A DNA stretch of 64,000 nt from Dreissena polymorpha (lineage: Eukaryota; Mollusca; Bivalvia; Myida; Dreissenidae), in contig NC_068363.1 in assembly GCF_020536995.1 (NCBI RefSeq), forward strand, positions 568,001 through 632,000, written 5' to 3'. Positions 24,144 to 40,002 of the stretch are shown one piece after another (position 1 is the stretch's first letter; each line of letters begins with the position of its first letter). Position numbers and translations under genes: made by a program. The notes beneath the pieces are model-generated. The model did no database searches and was not told the origin of the DNA. It was given only the letters and a program-made list of their open reading frames with translations.

Positions 24144-27100
24144 CCCGCTCGTGGACAGACACCGTTGCGCGTTTGAGGATAAATAGAACTCAAAACAGAT
24201 ATAGCACTTTCTGTACTATGGAAAAAATCAAGTCCAGTCCGATAGAGCACAGGTGATGTGAATGGTCCGAAATGAAATATTTTACGGAATCACACGCCTA
24301 GCATATGTCCGATACACCCTGGTCAGGAAATCCCAACTATATTATGCACATTATGTGCCATTCACCCGTGCAATTGAAAATAGTACTCCAAATAGATATA
24401 ACTAGATATTGCACATTGTGCGCTATACATATACCGCAACATATAACACCAAAAAGAGGTTGCCCATATTCTGTTAATGGCCCCGCAGCGTGTTGTTGCA
24501 CTCATTCACATGCCTCAGAATGCATGATGGTTTATACCCGCTCGTGGACAGACACCGTTGCGCGTTTGAGGATAAATAGAACTCAAAACAGATATAGCAC
24601 TTTCTGTACTATGGAAAAAATCAAGTCCAGTCCGATAGAGCACAGGTGATGTGAATGGTCCGAAATGAAATATTTTACGGAATCACACGCCTAGCATATG
24701 TCCGATACACCCTGGTCAGGAAATCCCAACTATATTATGCACATTATGTGCCATTCACCCGTGCAATTGAAAATAGTACTCCAAATAGATATAACTAGAT
24801 ATTGCACATTATGCGCTATACATATACCGCAACATATAACACCAAAAAGAGGTTGCCCATATTCTGTTAATGGCCCCGCAGCGTGTTGTTGCACTCATTC
24901 ACATGCCTCAGAATGCATGATGGTTTATACCCGCTCGTGGACAGACACCGTTGCGCGTTTGAGGATAAATAGAACTCAAAACAGATATAGCACTTTCTGT
25001 TCTATGGAAAAAATCAAGTCCAATCCGATAGAGCACAGGTGATGTGAATGGTCCGAAATGAAATATTTTACGGAATCACACGCCTAGCATATGTCCGATA
25101 CACCCTGGTCAGGAAATCCCAACTATATTTTGCACATTATGTGCCATTCACCCGTGCAATTGAAAATAGTACTCCAAATAGATATAACTAGATATTGCAC
25201 ATTGTGCGCTATACATATACCGCAACATATAACACCAAAAAGAGGTTGCCCATATTCTGTTAATGGCCCCGCAGCGTGTTGTTGCACTCATTCACATGCC
25301 TCAGAATGCATGATGGTTTATACCCGCTCGTGGACAGACACCGTTGCGCGTTTGAGGATAAATAGAACTCAAAACAGATATAGCACTTTCTGTACTATGG
25401 AAAAAATCAAGTCCAGTCCGATAGAGCACAGGTGATGTGAATGGTCCGAAATGAAATATTTTACGGAATCACACGCCTAGCATATGTCCGATACACCCTG
25501 GTCAGGAAATCCCAACTATATTATGCACATTATGTGCCATTCACCCGTGCAATTGAAAATAGTACTCCAAATAGATATAACTAGATATTGCACATTATGC
25601 GCTATACATATACCGCAACATTTAACACCAAAAAGAGGTTGCCCATATTCTGTTAATGGCCCCGCAGCGTGTTGTTGCACTCATTCACATGCCTCAGAAT
25701 GCATGATGGTTTATACCCGCTCGTGGACAGACACCGTTGCGCGTTTGAGGATAAATAGAACTCAAAACAGATATAGCACTTTCTGTTCTATGGAAAAAAT
25801 CAAGTCCAATCCGATAGAGCACAGGTGATGTGAATGGTCCGAAATGAAATATTTTACGGAATCACACGCCTAGCATATGTCCGATACACCCTGGTCAGGA
25901 AATCCCAACTATATTTTGCACATTATGTGCCATTCACCCGTGCAATTGAAAATAGTACTCCAAATAGATATAACACGTGCGTTGTTTTTGCACCGAGGCG
26001 TGTTGTGTGAGTTATTTACAAGCCTTTAACTTTACAGTGGTAAATACTGACAGAGAGCAAGACATCGTTGGACATCGAAGCAAAATGTGTACATATGCAT
26101 TGCCTTTGCACCATGGTCATATAATTCCAACTAGATATTGCACGTTGCGCGCTATATATACCGCAACATATAACACCAAAAAAGATGTTGCCCATATTCC
26201 GTTAAGGCCCCGCAGCGTATTGTTGCACTCATTCACATGCCTCAGAATGCATGATGGTTTATACCCGCTCGTGGACAGACACCGTTGCGCGTTTGAGGAT
26301 AAATAGAACTCAAAACAGATATAGCACTTTCTGTACTATGGAAAAAATCAAGTCCAATCCGATAGAGCACAGGTGATGTGAATGGTCCGAAATGAAATAT
26401 TTTACGGAATCACACGCCTAGCATATGTCCGATACACCCTGGTCAGGAAATCCCAACTATATTATGCACATTATGTGCCATTCACCCGTGCAATTGAAAA
26501 TAGTACTCCAAATAGATATAACTAGATATTGCACATTGTGCGCTATACATATACCGCAACATATAACACCAAAAAGAGGTTGCCCATATTCTGTTAATGG
26601 CCCCGCAGCGTGTTGTTGCACTCATTCACATGCCTCAGAATGCATGATGGTTTATACCCGCTCGTGGACAGACACCGTTGCGCGTTTGAGGATAAATAGA
26701 ACTCAAAACAGATATAGCACTTTCTGTACTATGGAAAAAATCAAGTCCAATCCGATAGAGCACAGGTGATGTGAATGGTCCGAAATGAAATATTTTACGG
26801 AATCACACGCCTAGCATATGTCCGATACACCCTGGTCAGGAAATCCCAACTATATTTTGCACATTATGTGCCATTCACCCGTGCAATTGAAAATAGTACT
26901 CCAAATAGATATAACACGTGCGTTGTTTTTGCACCGAGGCGTGTTGTGTGAGTTATTTACAAGCCTTTAACTTTACAGTGGTAAATACTGACAGAGAGCA
27001 AGACATCGTTGGACATCGAAGCAAAATGTGTACATATGCATTGCCTTTGCACCATGGTCATATAATTCCAACTAGATATTGCACGTTGCGCGCTATATAT

Positions 27101-30100
27101 ACCGCAACATATAACACCAAAAAAGATGTTGCCCATATTCCGTTAAGGCCCCGCAGCGTATTGTTGCACTCATTCACATGCCTCAGAATGCATGATGGTT
27201 TATACCCGCTCGTGGACAGACACCGTTGCGCGTTTGAGGATAAATAGAACTCAAAACAGATATAGCACTTTCTGTACTATGGAAAAAATCAAGTCCAATC
27301 CGATAGAGCACAGGTGATGTGAATGGTCCGAAATGAAATATTTTACGGAATCACACGCCTAGCATATGTCCGATACACCCTGGTCAGGAAATCCCAACTA
27401 TATTATGCACATTATGTGCCATTCACCCGTGCAATTGAAAATAGTACTCCAAATAGATATAACTAGATATTGCACATTGTGCGCTATACATATACCGCAA
27501 CATATAACACCAAAAAGAGGTTGCCCATATTCTGTTAATGGCCCCGCAGCGTGTTGTTGCACTCATTCACATGCCTCAGAATGCATGATGGTTTATACCC
27601 GCTCGTGGACAGACACCGTTGCGCGTTTGAGGATAAATAGAACTCAAAACAGATATAGCACTTTCTGTACTATGGAAAAAATCAAGTCCAGTCCGATAGA
27701 GCACAGGTGATGTGAATGGTCCGAAATGAAATATTTTACGGAATCACACGCCTAGCATATGTCCGATACACCCTGGTCAGGAAATCCCAACTATATTATG
27801 CACATTATGTGCCATTCACCCGTGCAATTGAAAATAGTACTCCAAATAGATATAACTAGATATTGCACATTATGCGCTATACATATACCGCAACATATAA
27901 CACCAAAAAGAGGTTGCCCATATTCTGTTAATGGCCCCGCAGCGTGTTGTTGCACTCATTCACATGCCTCAGAATGCATGATGGTTTATACCCGCTCGTG
28001 GACAGACACCGTTGCGCGTTTGAGGATAAATAGAACTCAAAACAGATATAGCACTTTCTGTTCTATGGAAAAAATCAAGTCCAATCCGATAGAGCACAGG
28101 TGATGTGAATGGTCCGAAATGAAATATTTTACGGAATCACACGCCTAGCATATGTCCGATACACCCTGGTCAGGAAATCCCAACTATATTTTGCACATTA
28201 TGTGCCATTCACCCGTGCAATTGAAAATAGTACTCCAAATAGATATAACACGTGCGTTGTTTTTGCACCGAGGCGTGTTGTGTGAGTTATTTACAAGCCT
28301 TTAACTTTACAGTGGTAAATACTGACAGAGAGCAAGACATCGTTGGACATCGAAGCAAAATGTGTACATATGCATTGCCTTTGCACCATGGTCATATAAT
28401 TCCAACTAGATATTGCACGTTGCGCGCTATATATACCGCAACATATAACACCAAAAAAGATGTTGCCCATATTCCGTTAAGGCCCCGCAGCGTATTGTTG
28501 CACTCATTCACATGCCTCAGAATGCATGATGGTTTATACCCGCTCGTGGACAGACACCGTTGCGCGTTTGAGGATAAATAGAACTCAAAACAGATATAGC
28601 ACTTTCTGTACTATGGAAAAAATCAAGTCCAATCCGATAGAGCACAGGTGATGTGAATGGTCCGAAATGAAATATTTTACGGAATCACACGCCTAGCATA
28701 TGTCCGATACACCCTGGTCAGGAAATCCCAACTATATTATGCACATTATGTGCCATTCACCCGTGCAATTGAAAATAGTACTCCAAATAGATATAACTAG
28801 ATATTGCACATTGTGCGCTATACATATACCGCAACATATAACACCAAAAAGAGGTTGCCCATATTCTGTTAATGGCCCCGCAGCGTGTTGTTGCACTCAT
28901 TCACATGCCTCAGAATGCATGATGGTTTATACCCGCTCGTGGACAGACACCGTTGCGCGTTTGAGGATAAATAGAACTCAAAACAGATATAGCACTTTCT
29001 GTACTATGGAAAAAATCAAGTCCAGTCCGATAGAGCACAGGTGATGTGAATGGTCCGAAATGAAATATTTTACGGAATCACACGCCTAGCATATGTCCGA
29101 TACACCCTGGTCAGGAAATCCCAACTATATTATGCACATTATGTGCCATTCACCCGTGCAATTGAAAATAGTACTCCAAATAGATATAACTAGATATTGC
29201 ACATTGTGCGCTATACATATACCGCAACATATAACACCAAAAAGAGGTTGCCCATATTCTGTTAATGGCCCCGCAGCGTGTTGTTGCACTCATTCACATG
29301 CCTCAGAATGCATGATGGTTTATACCCGCTCGTGGACAGACACCGTTGCGCGTTTGAGGATAAATAGAACTCAAAACAGATATAGCACTTTCTGTACTAT
29401 GGAAAAAATCAAGTCCAGTCCGATAGAGCACAGGTGATGTGAATGGTCCGAAATGAAATATTTTACGGAATCACACGCCTAGCATATGTCCGATACACCC
29501 TGGTCAGGAAATCCCAACTATATTATGCACATTATGTGCCATTCACCCGTGCAATTGAAAATAGTACTCCAAATAGATATAACTAGATATTGCACATTAT
29601 GCGCTATACATATACCGCAACATTTAACACCAAAAAGAGGTTGCCCATATTCTGTTAATGGCCCCGCAGCGTGTTGTTGCACTCATTCACATGCCTCAGA
29701 ATGCATGATGGTTTATACCCGCTCGTGGACAGACACCGTTGCGCGTTTGAGGATAAATAGAACTCAAAACAGATATAGCACTTTCTGTTCTATGGAAAAA
29801 ATCAAGTCCAATCCGATAGAGCACAGGTGATGTGAATGGTCCGAAATGAAATATTTTACGGAATCACACGCCTAGCATATGTCCGATACACCCTGGTCAG
29901 GAAATCCCAACTATATTTTGCACATTATGTGCCATTCACCCGTGCAATTGAAAATAGTACTCCAAATAGATATAACACGTGCGTTGTTTTTGCACCGAGG
30001 CGTGTTGTGTGAGTTATTTACAAGCCTTTAACTTTACAGTGGTAAATACTGACAGAGAGCAAGACATCGTTGGACATCGAAGCAAAATGTGTACATATGC

Positions 30101-33100
30101 ATTGCCTTTGCACCATGGTCATATAATTCCAACTAGATATTGCACGTTGCGCGCTATATATACCGCAACATATAACACCAAAAAAGATGTTGCCCATATT
30201 CCGTTAAGGCCCCGCAGCGTATTGTTGCACTCATTCACATGCCTCAGAATGCATGATGGTTTATACCCGCTCGTGGACAGACACCGTTGCGCGTTTGAGG
30301 ATAAATAGAACTCAAAACAGATATAGCACTTTCTGTACTATGGAAAAAATCAAGTCCAATCCGATAGAGCACAGGTGATGTGAATGGTCCGAAATGAAAT
30401 ATTTTACGGAATCACACGCCTAGCATATGTCCGATACACCCTGGTCAGGAAATCCCAACTATATTATGCACATTATGTGCCATTCACCCGTGCAATTGAA
30501 AATAGTACTCCAAATAGATATAACTAGATATTGCACATTGTGCGCTATACATATACCGCAACATATAACACCAAAAAGAGGTTGCCCATATTCTGTTAAT
30601 GGCCCCGCAGCGTGTTGTTGCACTCATTCACATGCCTCAGAATGCATGATGGTTTATACCCGCTCGTGGACAGACACCGTTGCGCGTTTGAGGATAAATA
30701 GAACTCAAAACAGATATAGCACTTTCTGTACTATGGAAAAAATCAAGTCCAATCCGATAGAGCACAGGTGATGTGAATGGTCCGAAATGAAATATTTTAC
30801 GGAATCACACGCCTAGCATATGTCCGATACACCCTGGTCAGGAAATCCCAACTATATTTTGCACATTATGTGCCATTCACCCGTGCAATTGAAAATAGTA
30901 CTCCAAATAGATATAACACGTGCGTTGTTTTTGCACCGAGGCGTGTTGTGTGAGTTATTTACAAGCCTTTAACTTTACAGTGGTAAATACTGACAGAGAG
31001 CAAGACATCGTTGGACATCGAAGCAAAATGTGTACATATGCATTGCCTTTGCACCATGGTCATATAATTCCAACTAGATATTGCACGTTGCGCGCTATAT
31101 ATACCGCAACATATAACACCAAAAAAGATGTTGCCCATATTCCGTTAAGGCCCCGCAGCGTATTGTTGCACTCATTCACATGCCTCAGAATGCATGATGG
31201 TTTATACCCGCTCGTGGACAGACACCGTTGCGCGTTTGAGGATAAATAGAACTCAAAACAGATATAGCACTTTCTGTACTATGGAAAAAATCAAGTCCAA
31301 TCCGATAGAGCACAGGTGATGTGAATGGTCCGAAATGAAATATTTTACGGAATCACACGCCTAGCATATGTCCGATACACCCTGGTCAGGAAATCCCAAC
31401 TATATTATGCACATTATGTGCCATTCACCCGTGCAATTGAAAATAGTACTCCAAATAGATATAACTAGATATTGCACATTATGCGCTATACATATACCGC
31501 AACATTTAACACCAAAAAGAGGTTGCCCATATTCTGTTAATGGCCCCGCAGCGTGTTGTTGCACTCATTCACATGCCTCAGAATGCATGATGGTTTATAC
31601 CCGCTCGTGGACAGACACCGTTGCGCGTTTGAGGATAAATAGAACTCAAAACAGATATAGCACTTTCTGTTCTATGGAAAAAATCAAGTCCAATCCGATA
31701 GAGCACAGGTGATGTGAATGGTCCGAAATGAAATATTTTACGGAATCACACGCCTAGCATATGTCCGATACACCCTGGTCAGGAAATCCCAACTATATTT
31801 TGCACATTATGTGCCATTCACCCGTGCAATTGAAAATAGTACTCCAAATAGATATAACACGTGCGTTGTTTTTGCACCGAGGCGTGTTGTGTGAGTTATT
31901 TACAAGCCTTTAACTTTACAGTGGTAAATACTGACAGAGAGCAAGACATCGTTGGACATCGAAGCAAAATGTGTACATATGCATTGCCTTTGCACCATGG
32001 TCATATAATTCCAACTAGATATTGCACGTTGCGCGCTATATATACCGCAACATATAACACCAAAAAAGATGTTGCCCATATTCCGTTAAGGCCCCGCAGC
32101 GTATTGTTGCACTCATTCACATGCCTCAGAATGCATGATGGTTTATACCCGCTCGTGGACAGACACCGTTGCGCGTTTGAGGATAAATAGAACTCAAAAC
32201 AGATATAGCACTTTCTGTACTATGGAAAAAATCAAGTCCAATCCGATAGAGCACAGGTGATGTGAATGGTCCGAAATGAAATATTTTACGGAATCACACG
32301 CCTAGCATATGTCCGATACACCCTGGTCAGGAAATCCCAACTATATTATGCACATTATGTGCCATTCACCCGTGCAATTGAAAATAGTACTCCAAATAGA
32401 TATAACTAGATATTGCACATTGTGCGCTATACATATACCGCAACATATAACACCAAAAAGAGGTTGCCCATATTCTGTTAATGGCCCCGCAGCGTGTTGT
32501 TGCACTCATTCACATGCCTCAGAATGCATGATGGTTTATACCCGCTCGTGGACAGACACCGTTGCGCGTTTGAGGATAAATAGAACTCAAAACAGATATA
32601 GCACTTTCTGTACTATGGAAAAAATCAAGTCCAATCCGATAGAGCACAGGTGATGTGAATGGTCCGAAATGAAATATTTTACGGAATCACACGCCTAGCA
32701 TATGTCCGATACACCCTGGTCAGGAAATCCCAACTATATTTTGCACATTATGTGCCATTCACCCGTGCAATTGAAAATAGTACTCCAAATAGATATAACA
32801 CGTGCGTTGTTTTTGCACCGAGGCGTGTTGTGTGAGTTATTTACAAGCCTTTAACTTTACAGTGGTAAATACTGACAGAGAGCAAGACATCGTTGGACAT
32901 CGAAGCAAAATGTGTACATATGCATTGCCTTTGCACCATGGTCATATAATTCCAACTAGATATTGCACGTTGCGCGCTATATATACCGCAACATATAACA
33001 CCAAAAAAGATGTTGCCCATATTCCGTTAAGGCCCCGCAGCGTATTGTTGCACTCATTCACATGCCTCAGAATGCATGATGGTTTATACCCGCTCGTGGA

Positions 33101-36100
33101 CAGACACCGTTGCGCGTTTGAGGATAAATAGAACTCAAAACAGATATAGCACTTTCTGTACTATGGAAAAAATCAAGTCCAATCCGATAGAGCACAGGTG
33201 ATGTGAATGGTCCGAAATGAAATATTTTACGGAATCACACGCCTAGCATATGTCCGATACACCCTGGTCAGGAAATCCCAACTATATTATGCACATTATG
33301 TGCCATTCACCCGTGCAATTGAAAATAGTACTCCAAATAGATATAACTAGATATTGCACATTGTGCGCTATACATATACCGCAACATATAACACCAAAAA
33401 GAGGTTGCCCATATTCTGTTAATGGCCCCGCAGCGTGTTGTTGCACTCATTCACATGCCTCAGAATGCATGATGGTTTATACCCGCTCGTGGACAGACAC
33501 CGTTGCGCGTTTGAGGATAAATAGAACTCAAAACAGATATAGCACTTTCTGTACTATGGAAAAAATCAAGTCCAGTCCGATAGAGCACAGGTGATGTGAA
33601 TGGTCCGAAATGAAATATTTTACGGAATCACACGCCTAGCATATGTCCGATACACCCTGGTCAGGAAATCCCAACTATATTATGCACATTATGTGCCATT
33701 CACCCGTGCAATTGAAAATAGTACTCCAAATAGATATAACTAGATATTGCACATTATGCGCTATACATATACCGCAACATATAACACCAAAAAGAGGTTG
33801 CCCATATTCTGTTAATGGCCCCGCAGCGTGTTGTTGCACTCATTCACATGCCTCAGAATGCATGATGGTTTATACCCGCTCGTGGACAGACACCGTTGCG
33901 CGTTTGAGGATAAATAGAACTCAAAACAGATATAGCACTTTCTGTTCTATGGAAAAAATCAAGTCCAATCCGATAGAGCACAGGTGATGTGAATGGTCCG
34001 AAATGAAATATTTTACGGAATCACACGCCTAGCATATGTCCGATACACCCTGGTCAGGAAATCCCAACTATATTTTGCACATTATGTGCCATTCACCCGT
34101 GCAATTGAAAATAGTACTCCAAATAGATATAACACGTGCGTTGTTTTTGCACCGAGGCGTGTTGTGTGAGTTATTTACAAGCCTTTAACTTTACAGTGGT
34201 AAATACTGACAGAGAGCAAGACATCGTTGGACATCGAAGCAAAATGTGTACATATGCATTGCCTTTGCACCATGGTCATATAATTCCAACTAGATATTGC
34301 ACGTTGCGCGCTATATATACCGCAACATATAACACCAAAAAAGATGTTGCCCATATTCCGTTAAGGCCCCGCAGCGTATTGTTGCACTCATTCACATGCC
34401 TCAGAATGCATGATGGTTTATACCCGCTCGTGGACAGACACCGTTGCGCGTTTGAGGATAAATAGAACTCAAAACAGATATAGCACTTTCTGTACTATGG
34501 AAAAAATCAAGTCCAATCCGATAGAGCACAGGTGATGTGAATGGTCCGAAATGAAATATTTTACGGAATCACACGCCTAGCATATGTCCGATACACCCTG
34601 GTCAGGAAATCCCAACTATATTATGCACATTATGTGCCATTCACCCGTGCAATTGAAAATAGTACTCCAAATAGATATAACTAGATATTGCACATTGTGC
34701 GCTATACATATACCGCAACATATAACACCAAAAAGAGGTTGCCCATATTCTGTTAATGGCCCCGCAGCGTGTTGTTGCACTCATTCACATGCCTCAGAAT
34801 GCATGATGGTTTATACCCGCTCGTGGACAGACACCGTTGCGCGTTTGAGGATAAATAGAACTCAAAACAGATATAGCACTTTCTGTACTATGGAAAAAAT
34901 CAAGTCCAGTCCGATAGAGCACAGGTGATGTGAATGGTCCGAAATGAAATATTTTACGGAATCACACGCCTAGCATATGTCCGATACACCCTGGTCAGGA
35001 AATCCCAACTATATTATGCACATTATGTGCCATTCACCCGTGCAATTGAAAATAGTACTCCAAATAGATATAACTAGATATTGCACATTGTGCGCTATAC
35101 ATATACCGCAACATATAACACCAAAAAGAGGTTGCCCATATTCTGTTAATGGCCCCGCAGCGTGTTGTTGCACTCATTCACATGCCTCAGAATGCATGAT
35201 GGTTTATACCCGCTCGTGGACAGACACCGTTGCGCGTTTGAGGATAAATAGAACTCAAAACAGATATAGCACTTTCTGTACTATGGAAAAAATCAAGTCC
35301 AGTCCGATAGAGCACAGGTGATGTGAATGGTCCGAAATGAAATATTTTACGGAATCACACGCCTAGCATATGTCCGATACACCCTGGTCAGGAAATCCCA
35401 ACTATATTATGCACATTATGTGCCATTCACCCGTGCAATTGAAAATAGTACTCCAAATAGATATAACTAGATATTGCACATTATGCGCTATACATATACC
35501 GCAACATTTAACACCAAAAAGAGGTTGCCCATATTCTGTTAATGGCCCCGCAGCGTGTTGTTGCACTCATTCACATGCCTCAGAATGCATGATGGTTTAT
35601 ACCCGCTCGTGGACAGACACCGTTGCGCGTTTGAGGATAAATAGAACTCAAAACAGATATAGCACTTTCTGTTCTATGGAAAAAATCAAGTCCAATCCGA
35701 TAGAGCACAGGTGATGTGAATGGTCCGAAATGAAATATTTTACGGAATCACACGCCTAGCATATGTCCGATACACCCTGGTCAGGAAATCCCAACTATAT
35801 TATGCACATTATGTGCCATTCACCCGTGCAATTGAAAATAGTACTCCAAATAGATATAACTAGATATTGCACATTGTGCGCTATACATATACCGCAACAT
35901 ATAACACCAAAAAGAGGTTGCCCATATTCTGTTAATGGCCCCGCAGCGTGTTGTTGCACTCATTCACATGCCTCAGAATGCATGATGGTTTATACCCGCT
36001 CGTGGACAGACACCGTTGCGCGTTTGAGGATAAATAGAACTCAAAACAGATATAGCACTTTCTGTACTATGGAAAAAATCAAGTCCAGTCCGATAGAGCA

Positions 36101-39100
36101 CAGGTGATGTGAATGGTCCGAAATGAAATATTTTACGGAATCACACGCCTAGCATATGTCCGATACACCCTGGTCAGGAAATCCCAACTATATTATGCAC
36201 ATTATGTGCCATTCACCCGTGCAATTGAAAATAGTACTCCAAATAGATATAACTAGATATTGCACATTATGCGCTATACATATACCGCAACATATAACAC
36301 CAAAAAGAGGTTGCCCATATTCTGTTAATGGCCCCGCAGCGTGTTGTTGCACTCATTCACATGCCTCAGAATGCATGATGGTTTATACCCGCTCGTGGAC
36401 AGACACCGTTGCGCGTTTGAGGATAAATAGAACTCAAAACAGATATAGCACTTTCTGTTCTATGGAAAAAATCAAGTCCAATCCGATAGAGCACAGGTGA
36501 TGTGAATGGTCCGAAATGAAATATTTTACGGAATCACACGCCTAGCATATGTCCGATACACCCTGGTCAGGAAATCCCAACTATATTTTGCACATTATGT
36601 GCCATTCACCCGTGCAATTGAAAATAGTACTCCAAATAGATATAACACGTGCGTTGTTTTTGCACCGAGGCGTGTTGTGTGAGTTATTTACAAGCCTTTA
36701 ACTTTACAGTGGTAAATACTGACAGAGAGCAAGACATCGTTGGACATCGAAGCAAAATGTGTACATATGCATTGCCTTTGCACCATGGTCATATAATTCC
36801 AACTAGATATTGCACGTTGCGCGCTATATATACCGCAACATATAACACCAAAAAAGATGTTGCCCATATTCCGTTAAGGCCCCGCAGCGTATTGTTGCAC
36901 TCATTCACATGCCTCAGAATGCATGATGGTTTATACCCGCTCGTGGACAGACACCGTTGCGCGTTTGAGGATAAATAGAACTCAAAACAGATATAGCACT
37001 TTCTGTACTATGGAAAAAATCAAGTCCAATCCGATAGAGCACAGGTGATGTGAATGGTCCGAAATGAAATATTTTACGGAATCACACGCCTAGCATATGT
37101 CCGATACACCCTGGTCAGGAAATCCCAACTATATTATGCACATTATGTGCCATTCACCCGTGCAATTGAAAATAGTACTCCAAATAGATATAACTAGATA
37201 TTGCACATTGTGCGCTATACATATACCGCAACATATAACACCAAAAAGAGGTTGCCCATATTCTGTTAATGGCCCCGCAGCGTGTTGTTGCACTCATTCA
37301 CATGCCTCAGAATGCATGATGGTTTATACCCGCTCGTGGACAGACACCGTTGCGCGTTTGAGGATAAATAGAACTCAAAACAGATATAGCACTTTCTGTA
37401 CTATGGAAAAAATCAAGTCCAATCCGATAGAGCACAGGTGATGTGAATGGTCCGAAATGAAATATTTTACGGAATCACACGCCTAGCATATGTCCGATAC
37501 ACCCTGGTCAGGAAATCCCAACTATATTTTGCACATTATGTGCCATTCACCCGTGCAATTGAAAATAGTACTCCAAATAGATATAACACGTGCGTTGTTT
37601 TTGCACCGAGGCGTGTTGTGTGAGTTATTTACAAGCCTTTAACTTTACAGTGGTAAATACTGACAGAGAGCAAGACATCGTTGGACATCGAAGCAAAATG
37701 TGTACATATGCATTGCCTTTGCACCATGGTCATATAATTCCAACTAGATATTGCACGTTGCGCGCTATATATACCGCAACATATAACACCAAAAAAGATG
37801 TTGCCCATATTCCGTTAAGGCCCCGCAGCGTATTGTTGCACTCATTCACATGCCTCAGAATGCATGATGGTTTATACCCGCTCGTGGACAGACACCGTTG
37901 CGCGTTTGAGGATAAATAGAACTCAAAACAGATATAGCACTTTCTGTACTATGGAAAAAATCAAGTCCAATCCGATAGAGCACAGGTGATGTGAATGGTC
38001 CGAAATGAAATATTTTACGGAATCACACGCCTAGCATATGTCCGATACACCCTGGTCAGGAAATCCCAACTATATTATGCACATTATGTGCCATTCACCC
38101 GTGCAATTGAAAATAGTACTCCAAATAGATATAACTAGATATTGCACATTGTGCGCTATACATATACCGCAACATATAACACCAAAAAGAGGTTGCCCAT
38201 ATTCTGTTAATGGCCCCGCAGCGTGTTGTTGCACTCATTCACATGCCTCAGAATGCATGATGGTTTATACCCGCTCGTGGACAGACACCGTTGCGCGTTT
38301 GAGGATAAATAGAACTCAAAACAGATATAGCACTTTCTGTACTATGGAAAAAATCAAGTCCAGTCCGATAGAGCACAGGTGATGTGAATGGTCCGAAATG
38401 AAATATTTTACGGAATCACACGCCTAGCATATGTCCGATACACCCTGGTCAGGAAATCCCAACTATATTATGCACATTATGTGCCATTCACCCGTGCAAT
38501 TGAAAATAGTACTCCAAATAGATATAACTAGATATTGCACATTATGCGCTATACATATACCGCAACATATAACACCAAAAAGAGGTTGCCCATATTCTGT
38601 TAATGGCCCCGCAGCGTGTTGTTGCACTCATTCACATGCCTCAGAATGCATGATGGTTTATACCCGCTCGTGGACAGACACCGTTGCGCGTTTGAGGATA
38701 AATAGAACTCAAAACAGATATAGCACTTTCTGTTCTATGGAAAAAATCAAGTCCAATCCGATAGAGCACAGGTGATGTGAATGGTCCGAAATGAAATATT
38801 TTACGGAATCACACGCCTAGCATATGTCCGATACACCCTGGTCAGGAAATCCCAACTATATTATGCACATTATGTGCCATTCACCCGTGCAATTGAAAAT
38901 AGTACTCCAAATAGATATAACTAGATATTGCACATTATGCGCTATACATATACCGCAACATATAACACCAAAAAGAGGTTGCCCATATTCTGTTAATGGC
39001 CCCGCAGCGTGTTGTTGCACTCATTCACATGCCTCAGAATGCATGATGGTTTATACCCGCTCGTGGACAGACACCGTTGCGCGTTTGAGGATAAATAGAA

Positions 39101-40002
39101 CTCAAAACAGATATAGCACTTTCTGTTCTATGGAAAAAATCAAGTCCAATCCGATAGAGCACAGGTGATGTGAATGGTCCGAAATGAAATATTTTACGGA
39201 ATCACACGCCTAGCATATGTCCGATACACCCTGGTCAGGAAATCCCAACTATATTTTGCACATTATGTGCCATTCACCCGTGCAATTGAAAATAGTACTC
39301 CAAATAGATATAACTAGATATTGCACATTGTGCGCTATACATATACCGCAACATATAACACCAAAAAGAGGTTGCCCATATTCTGTTAATGGCCCCGCAG
39401 CGTGTTGTTGCACTCATTCACATGCCTCAGAATGCATGATGGTTTATACCCGCTCGTGGACAGACACCGTTGCGCGTTTGAGGATAAATAGAACTCAAAA
39501 CAGATATAGCACTTTCTGTACTATGGAAAAAATCAAGTCCAGTCCGATAGAGCACAGGTGATGTGAATGGTCCGAAATGAAATATTTTACGGAATCACAC
39601 GCCTAGCATATGTCCGATACACCCTGGTCAGGAAATCCCAACTATATTATGCACATTATGTGCCATTCACCCGTGCAATTGAAAATAGTACTCCAAATAG
39701 ATATAACTAGATATTGCACATTGTGCGCTATACATATACCGCAACATATAACACCAAAAAGAGGTTGCCCATATTCTGTTAATGGCCCCGCAGCGTGTTG
39801 TTGCACTCATTCACATGCCTCAGAATGCATGATGGTTTATACCCGCTCGTGGACAGACACCGTTGCGCGTTTGAGGATAAATAGAACTCAAAACAGATAT
39901 AGCACTTTCTGTACTATGGAAAAAATCAAGTCCAGTCCGATAGAGCACAGGTGATGTGAATGGTCCGAAATGAAATATTTTACGGAATCACACGCCTAGC
40001 AT
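24144..40002 (+). repeat. Satellite array: 26 A units (393 bp) and 10 B units (548 bp)
   Basis: A partial unit (24144-24304) is followed by units that all start atgtccgatacaccctggtc. A units begin at 24305, 24698, 25091, 25484, 26425, 27366, 27759, 28700, 29093, 29486, 30427, 31368, 32309, 33250, 33643, 34584, 34977, 35370, 35763, 36156, 37097, 38038, 38431, 38824, 39217 and 39610. B units begin at 25877, 26818, 28152, 29879, 30820, 31761, 32702, 34036, 36549 and 37490. B equals A plus a 157-bp segment (25975-26131 in the first B) and three small indels. The order is AAAAB AB AAB AAAB AB AB AB AAB AAAAAB AB AAAAA. Copies differ at only a handful of positions. No coding role is evident. Confidence 0.97.

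Noticed and set aside
24305-39954. A 114-codon open frame preserved in every A unit (and a 109-codon one in every B unit)
   Set aside because: The frame is kept because the units are near identical through homogenisation. There is no family resemblance and no splice context, and a stop closes each unit, so no long protein results.
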